Positions 12,301-25,016 of a stretch of DNA of 64,000 bases are shown here, piece by piece. Position 1 is the stretch's first letter, and the number at the start of each line of letters is the position of its first letter. Source of the stretch: Zantedeschia hybrid cultivar (lineage: Eukaryota; Streptophyta; Magnoliopsida; Alismatales; Araceae); NCBI GenBank assembly GCA_030544215.1, contig JARZZO010000011.1, forward strand, positions 14,866,001 through 14,930,000, read 5' to 3'. The translations under genes and the position numbers were made by a program. A model generated the notes under the pieces. The model was not told where the DNA came from. It saw only the letters and a program-made list of their open reading frames with translations, and ran no database searches.

Positions 12301-12720
12301 ACCGGTTATTAAATGCTCATTACGCCAAGTAATCAGAGAATCGACGTGGACAATACACCGGCTCTGAACGAAGCCACGTCACCGACAACGCCATCTCATA
12401 TCTCAGGTGGCACGGCCGGGTGCACCGGCGACCTAGGGACACGCGTTAATGCGTAACAAACCTACTCCGCTTTCCGTCACCTGCCCGTAACCCACGCGCT
12501 ATTCGCCACGTTGCCTTCCGCTGGCAAGCGAGTTACTCGTATGAGGACGGTAACTGCACCTCAATACATCAGATCCGATCGCCGCTTCCCAGAAGCGCCA
12601 GCGGCGGCGGCGGGCCGTTGAGCTCACAACGAGGTGACGTCCCGTCTCACGGAGCTGGTCTACCGGACGCCGGCCGAATGCGGTCTCCCCAGAAATTAAA
12701 AGAAAAAACGGGGGAAAATC
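12301..12720. promoter_or_regulatory. CpG-rich island about 1 kb upstream of the SFH gene
   Basis: This 0.4-kb island is rich in CG dinucleotides (CGACGTGG, GGCGGCGGCGGGCC, GACGCCGGCC) in otherwise AT-rich DNA. It contains ACGT cores (GACGTGG near 12344, GTGACGTCC near 12634). It has no convincing coding frame. It could be a distal promoter part of the downstream gene or an old gene fragment. Its regulatory role is inferred from composition only. Confidence 0.3.
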
Positions 12721-13439
12721 CCAAAGGGGCCGACGCTTAATATTATTTCTTTAGCGGTAATTACATACATATCCTAAAATTGATCCTATTCTATCATGTA
12801 TGCTCCTATCTCGTTAGCTTGTTTGCCTTAAGGTTGGGTAGAGTTAGAGAAAAAAAAGGTCATATATCTATTGTTAATCCTCAAAAATATAAAAAAATGA
12901 TTGGATACATATCCCTGCATGTTTTATATTCTGTACATCTCCTCAAAATTGTATATCATCTTATGTTTACGTTTTTGTTACGTTTCCAACAGAACGGCTG
13001 TTCCATTTGATGGTATTAGAACTAGAGGGATAAAATTATAATAGTATTATTTATTATAAAAGCATATATGATAAAATAAAGAACATAAGAATGTATAAAA
13101 GAATATTACTTATTATTATTAGAATGAACCTTGTAAATTGATCACTCTTATATCTGAATTTGTCAATTCTGCGGAAAAAAAGACTATCAAATAGTCCTTT
13201 TATATAAAGAATAATTCTTTTATACCATTGACATTCCTAATTAGCGAAGAAACGATAGAATTGAAATTTTATTCTAACAATGGTTGAAATGCGAAAAGCC
13301 TTTTACAAAAATATGCTATCTTTTGGGTGACGTGTGGGAAAGACGCATGCTAGTGGGGTTTGAAAATTACATTAGATAATAAAAATAGGAAAAAGTAAAA
13401 GAGAAGATAGAGAAGAAAACCCCCTCGGGGGCGGGTGGA

Positions 13440-14449
13440 GGCAGCAGAGCAGAAGCTTGTAGCAGCAGTACAAGTGTGCACGAATCTTTGCAATTTCCCA
13501 CAAGTGTAGAAAGAGAGAGAGAGAGAGTGAGAGCGATATAGAGAGAGAGGGGGAGAGGGGGGAGGAGGAAGAGCCCAGTTGGTCTCTCCTCATCCCGTTC
13601 CCCGCTAGAACTGGATCTGCTCTCGACCACAGAGAAGGATTGATCTCTTCTTCCTCTTCTTCTTCGTCGCCGGATCGGTTTGATCCGCTCTGTTCTCGCA
13701 GTTGTTGCCGGATTTGGAGTATGCGGGGTTCTGGCTGGTGTCGAGATCTCGCCGTCGCCGGCGGGGGATTCCAGGCGGTAGGTTGTTTCTCTGCTCTTGC
13801 TTGGCCTTCCCGGACCTCCTCCTGTCCGATCGAGGTACAGGGATCGGGATCTCGTCTTTTTGGAACGATATTTTGTTGGATTAATCTCCGAGTTGGTGAG
13901 GTTTGCCGTGGTTTTGATGCGTGCAGCTTCGTGGTGTTTGAGTGGCGTTTGTGTTTCTCGTGGTGTTGCTGCCGGGCGGGGATTGAGTAGCGTTGGAAAG
14001 TGCCAAATGCAGGTCCTGAAACCGTTGGCTCGGTCGGCTGCGCGGTTTCTTTCTTTCCTTGGCCTCCGGATCCTGACGCCGGCGATCTGGTATGCTTGCA
14101 GTTTCTTGCATTCGAGGTCTATGTTGCGGAGATAACGAGAACAAAATCGTTCGAGATTACGAATAAAATAAATAGATCAGTAAGACATACAGAATTTTTT
14201 TTTTTGATTCGGTACCCTATAAGGGATTGTGAAAATTGTAATATTTTTGCATTCCACGTCTGTGGCAAGAACATTGTCGGTTCTGCTCTTTTCTGTTGTA
14301 CTCATTGATAGATGCGGCTCTTTGATTATCTGCATGCAGGTAATGCCCGGATTTTTAATTGCCTTTTGATGTTATTATAGGTGTCAGTGCATGATTTGAG
14401 GCCTCCGAAATCTGACACTTTGTTGATCCCCTGAAATAAAAGAAAAAAA
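13440..14449 (+). promoter_or_regulatory. core promoter and spliced 5' leader of the SFH gene
   Basis: A purine-rich GA microsatellite (13509-13556) followed by a GC-rich block (13590-14100) precedes the start codon at 14450, a typical plant 5' leader. A 3' splice site is likely at TATTATAG ending at 14380, so the ATG exon would start at 14381 and at least one intron interrupts the leader. No clear TATA box is seen. The frames in this block overlap and are best read as untranslated. Exact transcription start and donor sites need cDNA. Confidence 0.5.
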
Positions 14450-17400
14450 ATGTCAGGTAAACATTTTTGGTTTCTCTTTATTTATTACTTGTTTATTTCA
14501 TTATGTCAGGAATACCCGATGAGAATATTGTACATAATTTTGTTAATGTTTGGTAGATACTTAGATTGCCATGACTTTGAGTAGAAAAGAGATGTTCAGA
14601 GGAATTGAATGGCTAGGCGGTAGTCCTCGTTATTTTATATACCCATGATTTGTTGTTGTTCTTTTCCGGTGTGCCACTCAGAAGTTCCAGAAGCTCGCAC
14701 CTCTTTTGATGAGAGGAGAGAAAGGAGATCAGATGTGGAGAACTCAGAAGATGAGCGAAGAAGGACAAAAATCGGGTCACTCAAGAAAAAAGCTTTAAAT
14801 GCCTCTTCCAAGTTAACCCATTCCCTCAAAAGACGAGGGAAGAGAAAAGTTGACTACAGGGTTCCTTCAGTTTCAATAGAAGATGTAAGAGATGCAGAGG
14901 AGGAACGAGCCGTATATGCATTTCGACAGGAGCTTATTGGGAGGGATTTATTGCCTGACAGGCATGACGACTATCATATAATGCTCAGGTTAATGCCTCC
15001 TCTTCTTGTTACAAATCTTTCAGGTGGGAGGGTTTGATTGTCTTCCTAGATAAGAATTTCTATGCCATTGTATTTGCTAGCGTTGTTTTTCTTAAATTAG
15101 ATTTTGAGCTGAACCATGGCAATCCCTTTTTCTGAGGAAATGGTGCTAAGGTGTTGAAGGTTGCATTTATTCCCCATTGCCAGCAACGCACAATATCCAG
15201 TAGCTACTCAAAGTGCAGGTCATGTAGACTAAGCATACTCATGTTCCAAGTTCTCATGTGGAAGTCGATGTCTATACCATCACCTTTTGTTGTCCTGTTG
15301 CCAATATTTGGTTTCAAATCCTTGAAACTTACAAAGTTTGACCATGTTAGAAGACAATACAAATGTGAATGGTTATGTTTTGGGAGAGAAATGTACTGGT
15401 CAGGGGAGGGAGTGTGCTTGACATTTAGATCTCTTTAATCAATGCTTTGGCCATTACATTTTTCTCTGTCTGTTGCCAATATTTTGTTTCAGATTCTTAA
15501 AGGCCAGGAAGTTTGACTATGATAGAGCAGTACAAATGTGGGTGGACATGTTGCGGTGGAGAAAAGAATTTGGGACAGATACTATATTAGAGGTGAGGGG
15601 ACATCATCTATCACAGACAAAAAGAAGCACTTTTTTTTCTGAACATTTGGAAGTGTATTTTTGCATGTAAATAGATTTTTGTTTTTGGAAAGTGTAGGAT
15701 AACTAGAGTTTTATTTCATCATGTGATGTATAAGTAATTAAACACAGGAAAAAGTGGCTTTGACACTTGACAGTGACTTTATATGCAAAATCAACCATAT
15801 GTATCTTGCTATCTTGTGATGCAGTCAATTAATTACCTGGGAACAAACAATTTTCACGATAATTTCATGTGAAGGTTTTCATTCTCTAATCTTTTATGAA
15901 TTTCCTTCCCAGTTGATTTACTATCTGAGATTTCATTGACCTCTTTCTTGTTGTAGCACTCTTAATTGAAGACACCCCCCCCCACGAGAAAAAAAAAGTG
16001 CACAAGCATGTTATACCTCTACAAATTCCCCATTGCGGCATCCTGGATGCCCATATACTTATTGCAAAAGCAAGCAAACAAGTCAAAGGGTTAAAACAAC
16101 ATCTATTCTCCCACAAGGAAATGTATCGAGGTGCCTTCCCTAGGCCTTAATCATCACAATCTCCCCAAAATTGTGGAAGCAAAGAGATGTTCATCATAAA
16201 TGAAACACCCTGCATGAATACCTTCACTTGGTGTGCTCTTCAAATTCCTTTTCCCTTCCAAATGTCCTTGAAAGGCCTTTTTACTGAAACCCCTTATTTT
16301 TTTGGGAGGCTTATATTACTAATGGAACTCAATGAGAATCAGAGAAACATTCAGGGGAACATGTACTGGAAAGTCACTGACCTGAAGCTAGCATGGAAAT
16401 AGGATCCTCTTATCAACAAACTAATGAATATGGCTAATACATGTAAGTTTAGTTCCACTATTCTTACACTTCGATCATCTTTTCTGCTACTAATGAATTC
16501 GTTAGAGGATGCACAACATCTATTGTAGTTTTAGCTGGCCAATGGGAGATTCTTGCAATTTTAAGTATAACAATGAACATTAAAAAAACAAAACAAGAAT
16601 AACCTGGAAATTGCAGTATCTTTCAGTAATATGATGACTTTTCATTTTTGGGTTTCTGACGCTCTTGCTGGTTGCTCCTTTGAGCTGTTTCTGTTTGTTG
16701 AGTTGCACATGCAGTTGAAGTCAGTGGTTTCATATTGACACTTTAGCCCCCTTTTTGTTCTCCTTATAAGCATCCTTATTTTTATTAATCTGAGAATGCC
16801 ATGTAGACAAAAAACTGGTTGCTGTAATTTAGCAATAACTTTACTAGTATTTATACTTTGCTTAGGAGTCATTCCTATAATAATGAATTTATGAAAGAAT
16901 CTGTTATATTGTCATATATTAACTGACTATGTAAAAATATTAAATGGAATGCAAGGACTTCGTGTTTGAGGAACTGGAAGAAGTTTTGCAGTATTATCCC
17001 CAAGGCTACCATGGAGTTGACAAAGAGGGAAGACCTGTATATATTGAGAGGCTTGGGAAAGTTGAGCCAAACAAACTTATGCACATAACTACAGTGGAAC
17101 GTTATATAAAATACCATGTACAAGAATTTGAGCGAGCCTTCTGTGAAAAGTTTCCTGCCTGTTCAGTTGCAGCTAAGAGACACATTGGTTCAACAACAAC
17201 AATACTGGATGTTCATGGCGTGGTACATTGTTCGACATACGACTTTGTGGATTTTTCTTTATGCTCTACGAGATTTGAATCATTCTGTGAATTTCTCTGA
17301 AGCTCATCCACAGACATATCCTTGTTTTTCATTCTTTAAAATGTAGGGCTTCAAAAATTTCAGCAAAGCAGCTAGAGATCTCCTGCTAACAATGCAGAAA

Positions 17401-20400
17401 ATAGATGCTGATTACTATCCTGAGGTATTTGTTCCTGTAAATATAAAGCTATGGTCAAAGCATTATGCTTCTACATTGTCAAAAGATTATGCTTCTCCAA
17501 TATGTTTAGTGATCGTGTAGCTTATTTATGCAGACACTACATCAGATGTTCATCATCAATGCCGGGCATGGCTTCAAGCTTCTCTGGAACACTGTAAAAG
17601 GTTTTCTTGACCCCAAAACTACATCAAAAATACATGTGAGAACTGCACTCCTGAAATTCACTGCATACACATAAACAAGTAAAACCCCATTTTCTCTTAC
17701 CCTGGCATTATCCATGCTTTTTAGGTCCTGGGAAATAAATTTCAGTGTAGATTACTTGAAACCATAGACTCAAGGTATGTGTGACTCCATATCATAGTAT
17801 CTATATTATCAAATGGATTAGCTCCTTGGGTTTGCTTATTGAATTTTATACTTCAGCCAGCTGCCGGACTTCTTAGGTGGCTCATGCACCTGCCCCGCTG
17901 AAGGAGGATGTCTTCTGTCTAACAAAGGTCCATGGAATGACCCTGAGATAATGAAGGTATTTCTAGTTTGAAGCTTAAGTTGGGACATGTATCTTGTTTT
18001 TGGGTTCATCTTTAACCTGATTGCTTTCATTATGAGATTTTGTCAACAAAGGAAAAGAGGGAGGAAAACAGCATTTCTATTTTGTCTTTTGCAGCTTGTA
18101 CACAATGCTGAAGCAATCTATGTGAGGGAAATTAGGAGACTATCAAATGGAGAGCAGATAATTGATTCTGATACAAAGCTTCGACAATTGAAGGCAAGAT
18201 TTTGGATCCCTATTGCATCGATTTTGAAGAATAAGTTTTCCTTGATTGGTTCTCTGCTGTCAAGGGCATCAGCTCATACGCATTATTTATTTTTCTTTTT
18301 TTAATGATTTGTGATACTATCAGCCTTCAAAAGACTTGATTGGTTCTCTGTATACCAGGGAAGAAGCAGTGATACATCGATGGCAGAATTTGGATCAGAT
18401 GTTGATGATTTGGGCTCACCAGTCTTGTCGAGGGTTGCTGAATTTTCTCGATTGGCCCCAGTTCATGAAGAAGTGAGTTCTAAGTGGACATGCTTGATAT
18501 AATTTGTAGGTGGCACATATTTTTTTGTGACTCATCAACATAAAGCCTGATGTAATTTGTAAATTACAATCTTTCATATCTATAGCCTATCAAGCTTGGT
18601 ATGGAATCTTGGTTAACAGCTAGAATGAATTGTCTTTATTGATAATGTCATCTACTTCCCTTGATTTCATTTTTGACATGTTATTTTCAGTCCCCATTCA
18701 TATCAGGTTTCCATCGCTAGCTTCTCTGTATTCGAACTATTCCCATCTCTGAAGTTGAAGTATATGGTTTGTCGAAGACTTTGCAATGCTATATTAAGTA
18801 GATAATGATAAGATTGGATATTTCAGTAACTAAGATTCATAGAAATCAAGCTCTTATAGTAGATAATGATGCATCAAGTAGTATCTTGCATATTCCACTA
18901 TGCAAAATGACAGTACAAATCCTACACACTTTCAAAGCAAATGACACTAAAATGAAAATGACCTTACTTTTTTCATTCTTTGCTTGGCAACCATTTGGAC
19001 TTTGGCAGCCCCATTGAAATTCTCATTCAGGAGATTTTTATGCATAAGGCATTGTGCCACCATGGTGTGTCAGACAACTTCTTGCCGATAACTAAGAATT
19101 CTAACAAGTTTGTGCAACTTCTATCGATGTTGTATTTGTTTTTGGGGTTTTAGCAAATAACTCCTTAAAAATGGCATATATGCAAAAAAATCCTCTCGTT
19201 CTACATAAATGCAGAAAACCCATTAAAGTTTTTTTCATCTTCAAAATATATCCTAATATGTAAGTGATGTGAGTGATGGTAGACTTGACAGTAGGGGTTC
19301 TCTATGTATACAATGATTATATAGTTTCTTTTTTGCATATATGCGTTTTACAGGGGTATTATGCATATATGAGATTCTTTAGGGGCGTTGATTGCTAAAA
19401 GCCCTTTATTTTTTTATTTCTTATCTGTAATAACAGCGTATACATTTATGATGCTTGCTTAGTGGCTGTATTAGTGCATCTACAGTATTTGCAGCAAGGG
19501 AACTTGCTGCATATTAGACAATTTGTTACTAAATGGAGCTGCATTTGACATCTCTAAACATGAACATTCTTGCTTGTCCTTTCTACTTGCAATCTACAGG
19601 TCAGGACAACTGATTCAGCTGCTTACTATAGTTGTGATGACCATTTTGTTGTGGTTGATAAAGCTATAGACTGTCGGCGAATGGAGTCAGGACCTTCTGC
19701 AAAGGCATCATTTGACCCCAGAGACCAACATCGTCTTTTTGCAATTCGTGGATTGAATTCACGTGGTAATGAAAATTGATTTTTTATATTAACTTATATT
19801 GTCGAGAAGGTACCATTTTCTGCTTCAACAGAACAATTCCATGCAAAATTTGACGGTGCCTACAAAATGTGATCATTGCTTTCCAGATTTATGGTTGATG
19901 CATGAATATTTCCTCCAGGAAGTAGTATAATTGGAAACTTTCAGTTTCCTTTCATTGATATAACCCATACTTTATTAATAATTGTGTCCAATAATCATTA
20001 ACACCTCATCTTTTCCTCTCTGTTATCTGTTTGGTAAAAAAACAGTGCGCAGTTATGCCAGGCGATGGTGAATTATTGATGTGGGTACAATTAATCTAAT
20101 AATACTGGTCTGAACATTGAGTACCATATGAACTTAAACTAGCCAGAGTGTCAAAGTTAGTATTTTTGAATCTGGAACTTAGACTAGAAACAGATCAATG
20201 GTAGAACTTCAGGAAAAGACTACTTCATTATTAAGTCTGAAAATGTTAATGATGGATACGGTCTGGACTCTGTCACAACCATCTGTATTTTGCTGGTGAC
20301 ATTTCATATAAGTTTCTTCATCTTGTTGGCTATGCCGTCAACTCACACATGCAGACTGTCTGTCTGTTAGCATGGATATACCAGTGCATTATAAATACAT

Positions 20401-23400
20401 GATATACTTGACACAAGGATGGGGTGAATTGTGCATGAACATTCACATTACAGTTTGTGAAACTTTTGGACACATCAGGAAGCCTGTGTAATGATCTATA
20501 CATCATGTTGCGGTAAGGTTTGCTAAATCTTATTTGCCATGACCCAGTTCTCACCCAGACAGTCTCTGTCTCTGAAACCACCCGGGTACATGGCACTGCA
20601 TCTTGCAGCTCTTTTTCTGCATTTCTTAGGAATTTCACAAACACCCACGGATTCCATCCTGCCCCAGTCTGGTGGTGGTCGAGGAGGTTCGAAGATGCTT
20701 TCCCTCCTAGAGCTGAGCCATGTTGGCATTGGCCTGCAGGAAGGGGTAGCCAAGGTGTCTCCTGGGGTGCTGGGGGAGCCAGGTCCATCATACATGTCTC
20801 CAAATTTAAGCATGTATATGCATATAAATGATGTTGCATGTGGTGTAAATTTGTTGTTTTAACATCGTTGCCTAACAGTGACTTTGATTGTTTCTTTTTT
20901 CTTCTAGAACATGCTAATTATAATTCTCCTGACCAGAAGACTTTGGACATTGGTTAGGTTATCATTCTTCGGTCGTTGATAGATACAAGACCAACCATGA
21001 AATGGAAGATGGAAATATGGGACGCATTGCAACAGCAGTGGTGGCATTTGTTGTCAAAATGCTATCCTTCTTCCAAATTTTGGCTGGCAGACTCGAGAGG
21101 AGGTTGACCAATGTCCACCCCTCTAATACATTGGTTTCTTCTCCTGACAGAAATCAGACTGTGGAGACCGTAAAGGAAGATTATCTCAGTCCCTGTCTGG
21201 AACGCCTACAAAAGCTTGAGACAGTGTTCAATGAAATAAGCAATAAACCTGCACAAATTCCTGTGGAGAAAGATCGTGTGCTCCTGGAATCCTGGGACAG
21301 AATCAAGTCCATTGAGTTCGACCTTGAAAAGACAAAGAAAGTAAGTATTTTATATCTATTGCTTCCAACCTTAAGAAGACACAGAAATTACAATATTAAG
21401 TTTATTATTCTCTTACTTTTGGGGAAAGGAGATCAATTCTTGTTGTTCTTTGTACTCATTAAGATTTTGCCCCACCGTGGGTCAGACAGTGAAACCGCAT
21501 ACCTACATAGGTGATTCAAAGTCTCTTAAATTCATAAATCTCTCTGCAGCTACACGTAGTGCTTTCAAGTTACCAGAAACCAAAATATCGATCCCTGGAC
21601 CTGACAATGTCCCATTAATAGCTAAGGTCATTAGGAAATTGTTGGGTCAAGTCAAATTTCTAGTGGCGACACGAATATCATGGCATGAATGAGTTCTTCT
21701 TGTATTCTCAAGCTTGATTGGAAATCTCCAATCCACCCTCTGTTAGTAGTTTAAGTCTCCCACTTGTCTTTGAGCTCTTCTTATATTCTCAAGCTTGATT
21801 GCAAATCTTCAATGCACCCTCTGTTAGTAGCTTTAAGTAGGTTATGGAGTTCCCTCTGGTCCCTAAGAGGTTCAGCTATATTGATGTTACTCTCCTCCGT
21901 CATGCCACAATTTCTGGAACTGCCCCACATTGCTCTGAATTTAAAAAAGGGAGTACCTAGTGCACAGGCTCCCGCCACTGCAGGGTCCGAGGAAGGGTCA
22001 GTGCTTGCAGCCTTACCGCAGCTAAGTAGAGAAGATGTTTCCTTGGATTCAAACCCATGACCTCCAGGTCAAAATGGGGCAACCTTTATCGTTGGTCCCA
22101 GGCCTGCCCTTCCCCATTTTGTTCTGAATTTGAATACCATTATCTAAACAACTTGACATGATTTTGGCATTTGGTTGCTATTTACTGAGACCTTATAGCC
22201 TCTCGCATGATTTAAAACCACTCTCTACATTGCCTGACTAGCCTTTCATGAAATGCATCTTCTTTTCTCCTTTTCTTTATCACTTGGAGCCCTCTGTCCC
22301 TTCTGCCTGTTGTCTGTTTGGTAGATATCAATAGGAAAGAGGACAACCTTTTCTGCAGGTTGGAGGGAATGGGGAGATGATGCAATGGTAAGGTTGCTCC
22401 AGTGTGACATAGAGGTCACAAAGTTCAACACTAGAAACAGCTTCTTCATAAAAAATAAGGGTAAGTCTGTGTACATTTACCCTCCGTAGAACCCATGGTG
22501 ATGGGAGCCTTATGCAACTGGTCTCTCCCTTTTTCTTTTCTTTTATTTTTTGCCGTAGGAGGGGGGGGGTTTGACTTCCTTTAACACATAGTGGGGTAGC
22601 AAGTCCGCTGAGCTGGTGGGTGTGGTACATAAGAAAAAAGCCTTTGGTACTTCATAACAAAATCTTTCAGAGTAGAAATAGGAGGTAACGGCCATGCTAG
22701 GACATGGGTCACAAAAGGAAATATGTAGGCATTTAGTTATTCCAATGTGTGAGTGAAATTATCCAGAGACTACAAGAAGCAAGCACCTATTGAAAGACAG
22801 TAATGTTCACAAGTACAAAATATATTTCTTCTCCATCACAGGCAGGGTTGTAACAGGGAAACTTCTTCTGAGTCATGTTGAATTGACCAGCCAGGAGACA
22901 CCATGGGGCTGGCAGTCTGGACAAGTATTGAAGTGTCATGTTCCTTCATCCCATTCCATATGTTCAAAGTGACTGCTTGAGCAATGGTTTTCAGATTTGC
23001 TCCCATCCAAAAAAGGATGGATGAAAACCAGGTAAATCTAACACACGGGGGGGAATCTGTCACAGGCCCATCACCACCAAATATTGCATAAGGCCGGATT
23101 GTGGAAGCTACCAATGGGAAATGGTGTTTTAATTTAGCCTTTGCAATTTTGTGAGAGTTTATATCCTTTTGCTAATAAATTTCATCTATTTCTCCACTCA
23201 TTGCTGAGTTGATTCATAAATTGTTTTTGCACTATCTATAACTAATGGTCGAGCATCTGCATTATGAATATAGATACCACAAGCATATCTAGTTTTTAAA
23301 CAACAACCATCTTTTGTTTACCTAAACTTATGCATGTTTTCCCATTCAGGTTTTGCATGCCACAGTGGTGAAGCAACTAGAAATCGCAGATTCACTGGAA

Positions 23401-24742
23401 TCAACACAAGAATCAAGAACACAGGTAACTTGGGATTTTAGTTAACATCATTTGTGTCTATCATGCAGATCAAGTTGCTTGACGTTATATCCCTCCTAAT
23501 GAAGCTGGAATCTTCCGATTCCCAAAAACATAAGTCACAGCATTTTTCTCTTTCATCTGCTGCTGTCTCCTCCAACTCTTGCTCCCATGCATAAAATGAT
23601 TCTAATTCAGATGTACATAATCATATTCAATTCTTGTCTCAGTGTTTGACATCTCATAGACTCATACCAAGTCTTTACTTTAAAAAACAAAGATTATCTG
23701 CCACTCTGATATGTACTTTAGCTCCATGTGAAGTTGTTTGCTGTGCATTTCAGAACTTTGGACTCCTTTCTTCTGAGCATTCACGTACCTGATGTAGTAC
23801 CAAAATCATGACTAGCCCTTCTCCCTTCAACACAAGAAATCTCAAATCTGCACCTTTCTCCTTGTGATTAGATCATGCTATAACTTAAATCACAACTTCA
23901 TCGAGGTAAATACAGGGACTGATTAGCTTCTTAAATTCCTTCACATTCACCAGCTTCAATCCTACAATGCTGAGTTCTCAGATTGACAGTACTAGATGAG
24001 GGATGACTTCAAATTTTCTTAAACTTCAGTCTTCCTGTCTTTGACTATATTAAGTTGTAATCCCATGCATCAAGTTCTTTTTTAACTTTCTTCAACATCG
24101 AGAACATCCTTCAACTCTCCATAGACTAGGCTTTCCTTGCAGTGGGGCAATCTGAGTAAAAATCAGGATACACACACACACACACACGAATGATCAATAA
24201 CATGTTACCTATTTTAATTCACTAAGAAGGACAATGCTGTGTTTCGACTACTATGCTTCTGGTGCTAATTTAGTTCTGGGATTTTAGGTAGAGCTACCAC
24301 GTATCACTTTCTTAGTTTGAAGAGAGGAACATTGGAATAGTTCAGTTTCATGCACCTATATATATACTATTACTTTAACCTCCATTACCAACAATTTCAA
24401 TACAAAAGTTTGACGTAAAACTCGTGGTTTGAATCAGACTTAAAAGTTATGATATAAACCCTTGAATTGTTTCCGATGTATGGAAGTGGGATATTGATGA
24501 AGTAAGCCTTTTGTTATGATAGTTCACCAAAGCAGTAGCGACCTAAAGGTCATGAGATAATCCCTTGAACTGTTACCATTGCATGAAAGCCGGATATTGA
24601 TGAAATGAACCATTTTTATGATAGTGGACCAAAGCAGTGGTGATGAAATTGCGAATGTTCTTTACTGTTTTTTGGGCAGAACTATTGGGAACTATTATCT
24701 GATGCTTAGTTATTTCTGCTGGTGCAGAGATCCTATCGTTGA
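14450..24742 (+). CDS. SEC14-like phosphatidylinositol/phosphatidylcholine transfer protein (SFH family)
   Basis: Family role: SEC14-type proteins exchange PI and PC between membranes and feed phosphoinositide signalling. Exons read from the sequence: 14450-14456, 14682-14988, 15493-15592, 16956-17222, 17347-17424, 17534-17635, 17725-17774, 17857-17956, 18095-18193, 18359-18472, 19600-19765, 20937-21340, 23350-23424, 24728-24742. They join in frame to about 627 residues. The basic N-terminus (SFDERRERRSDVENSEDE) and CRAL-TRIO-N region (to residue 138) lead into the lipid-binding SEC14 domain (about 150-325), with GYHGVDKEGRPVYIERLG, TLHQMFIINAGHGFKLLWN and the Cys-rich FLGGSCTCPAEGGC. A hydrophobic segment follows near 493-512, then a coiled-coil tail. 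Intron 18194-18358 starts with GC. If the last intron is retained, TAA at 23443 ends the protein instead. The 15-base final exon and the 20937 acceptor are the least certain parts. Confidence 0.9.
19144..19404. mobile_element. Mutator-type MITE in an SFH intron
   Basis: The left end GGGGTTTTAGCAAATAACTC pairs with the right end ATTGCTAAAAGCCC (19391-19404). Subterminal ATATGCA words are mirrored (19170s against 19335-19345 and 19364-19372). The flanks TTTGTTTTT (19135-19143) and TTTATTTTT (19405-19413) match at 8 of 9 positions, fitting the 9-bp duplication of Mutator elements, although T-richness weakens this. No coding capacity. Confidence 0.65.
21959..22104 (-). mobile_element. AU-SINE-like element, minus orientation
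   Basis: Read on the minus strand, it begins GGCCTGGGACCAACGATAAA with an A-box-like TGGGACCAACG. It continues to TTGCCCC…GACCTGGAGGTCATGG and a B-box-like GGTTTGAATCC, then GGCTGCAAGCACTGACCC and GGCGGGAGCCTGTGCAC. That order and wording match the tRNA-derived AU SINE of angiosperms as I know it. It sits in the SFH intron 21341-23349. The target duplication was not resolved. Confidence 0.7.
22374..22530 (+). mobile_element. AU-SINE-like element, plus orientation
   Basis: The + strand reads GATGATGCAATGGTAAGGTT (A-box-like), GCTCCAGTGTGACATAGAGG, then CACAAAGTTCAACACTAG, which is a decayed B box (AU SINEs have GGTTCGAATCC here). It goes on to AATAAGGGTAAGTCTGTGTAC, GGGAGCCTTATGCAACTGG and a T-rich tail (to about 22550). 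It is about 270 bases from the minus-strand copy in the same intron, in opposite orientation. Confidence 0.7.
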
Positions 24743-24933
24743 CAAATTGAAGAGATTGCATTGCTTTTTATTTGGATCGGATGTGAAGAATTGTAGGGGT
24801 CTCCCGCACTTGCATCCAATACGTTCTTTGACATGGTTTCCTCCTTCCCCTTCCTTTTCTTTTATTTATCTGAAAGTTTCCACCGTTACAGTGAGAAGCA
24901 GCTTGAGCTCCTGAATCAAGCCTTGAACAGATT

Positions 24934-24935
<2 letters not shown>

Positions 24936-24967
<32 letters not shown>

Positions 24968-24980
24968 GAGAGAGAGAGAG
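24936..24980. repeat. (GA)n microsatellite in the SFH 3' region
   Basis: There are about 22 GA units with one interruption (GTGAGA near 24963). It lies downstream of the last proposed SFH stop, probably near or beyond the mRNA 3' end. Confidence 0.85.
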
Positions 24981-25016
24981 GCCAGCTATTGTATATGTTA
25001 TCCATAACCTCATCAA

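Noticed and set aside
13640..14308. Several overlapping frames (100-116 codons) in the SFH leader
   Set aside because: GC-rich leader and leader-intron sequence with no family match; the true start joins MS to EVPEARTSFDERR in the family context.
20330..20862. Frames of 96-169 codons on both strands
   Set aside because: They lie within the SFH intron 19766-20936, overlap each other and show no known motif.
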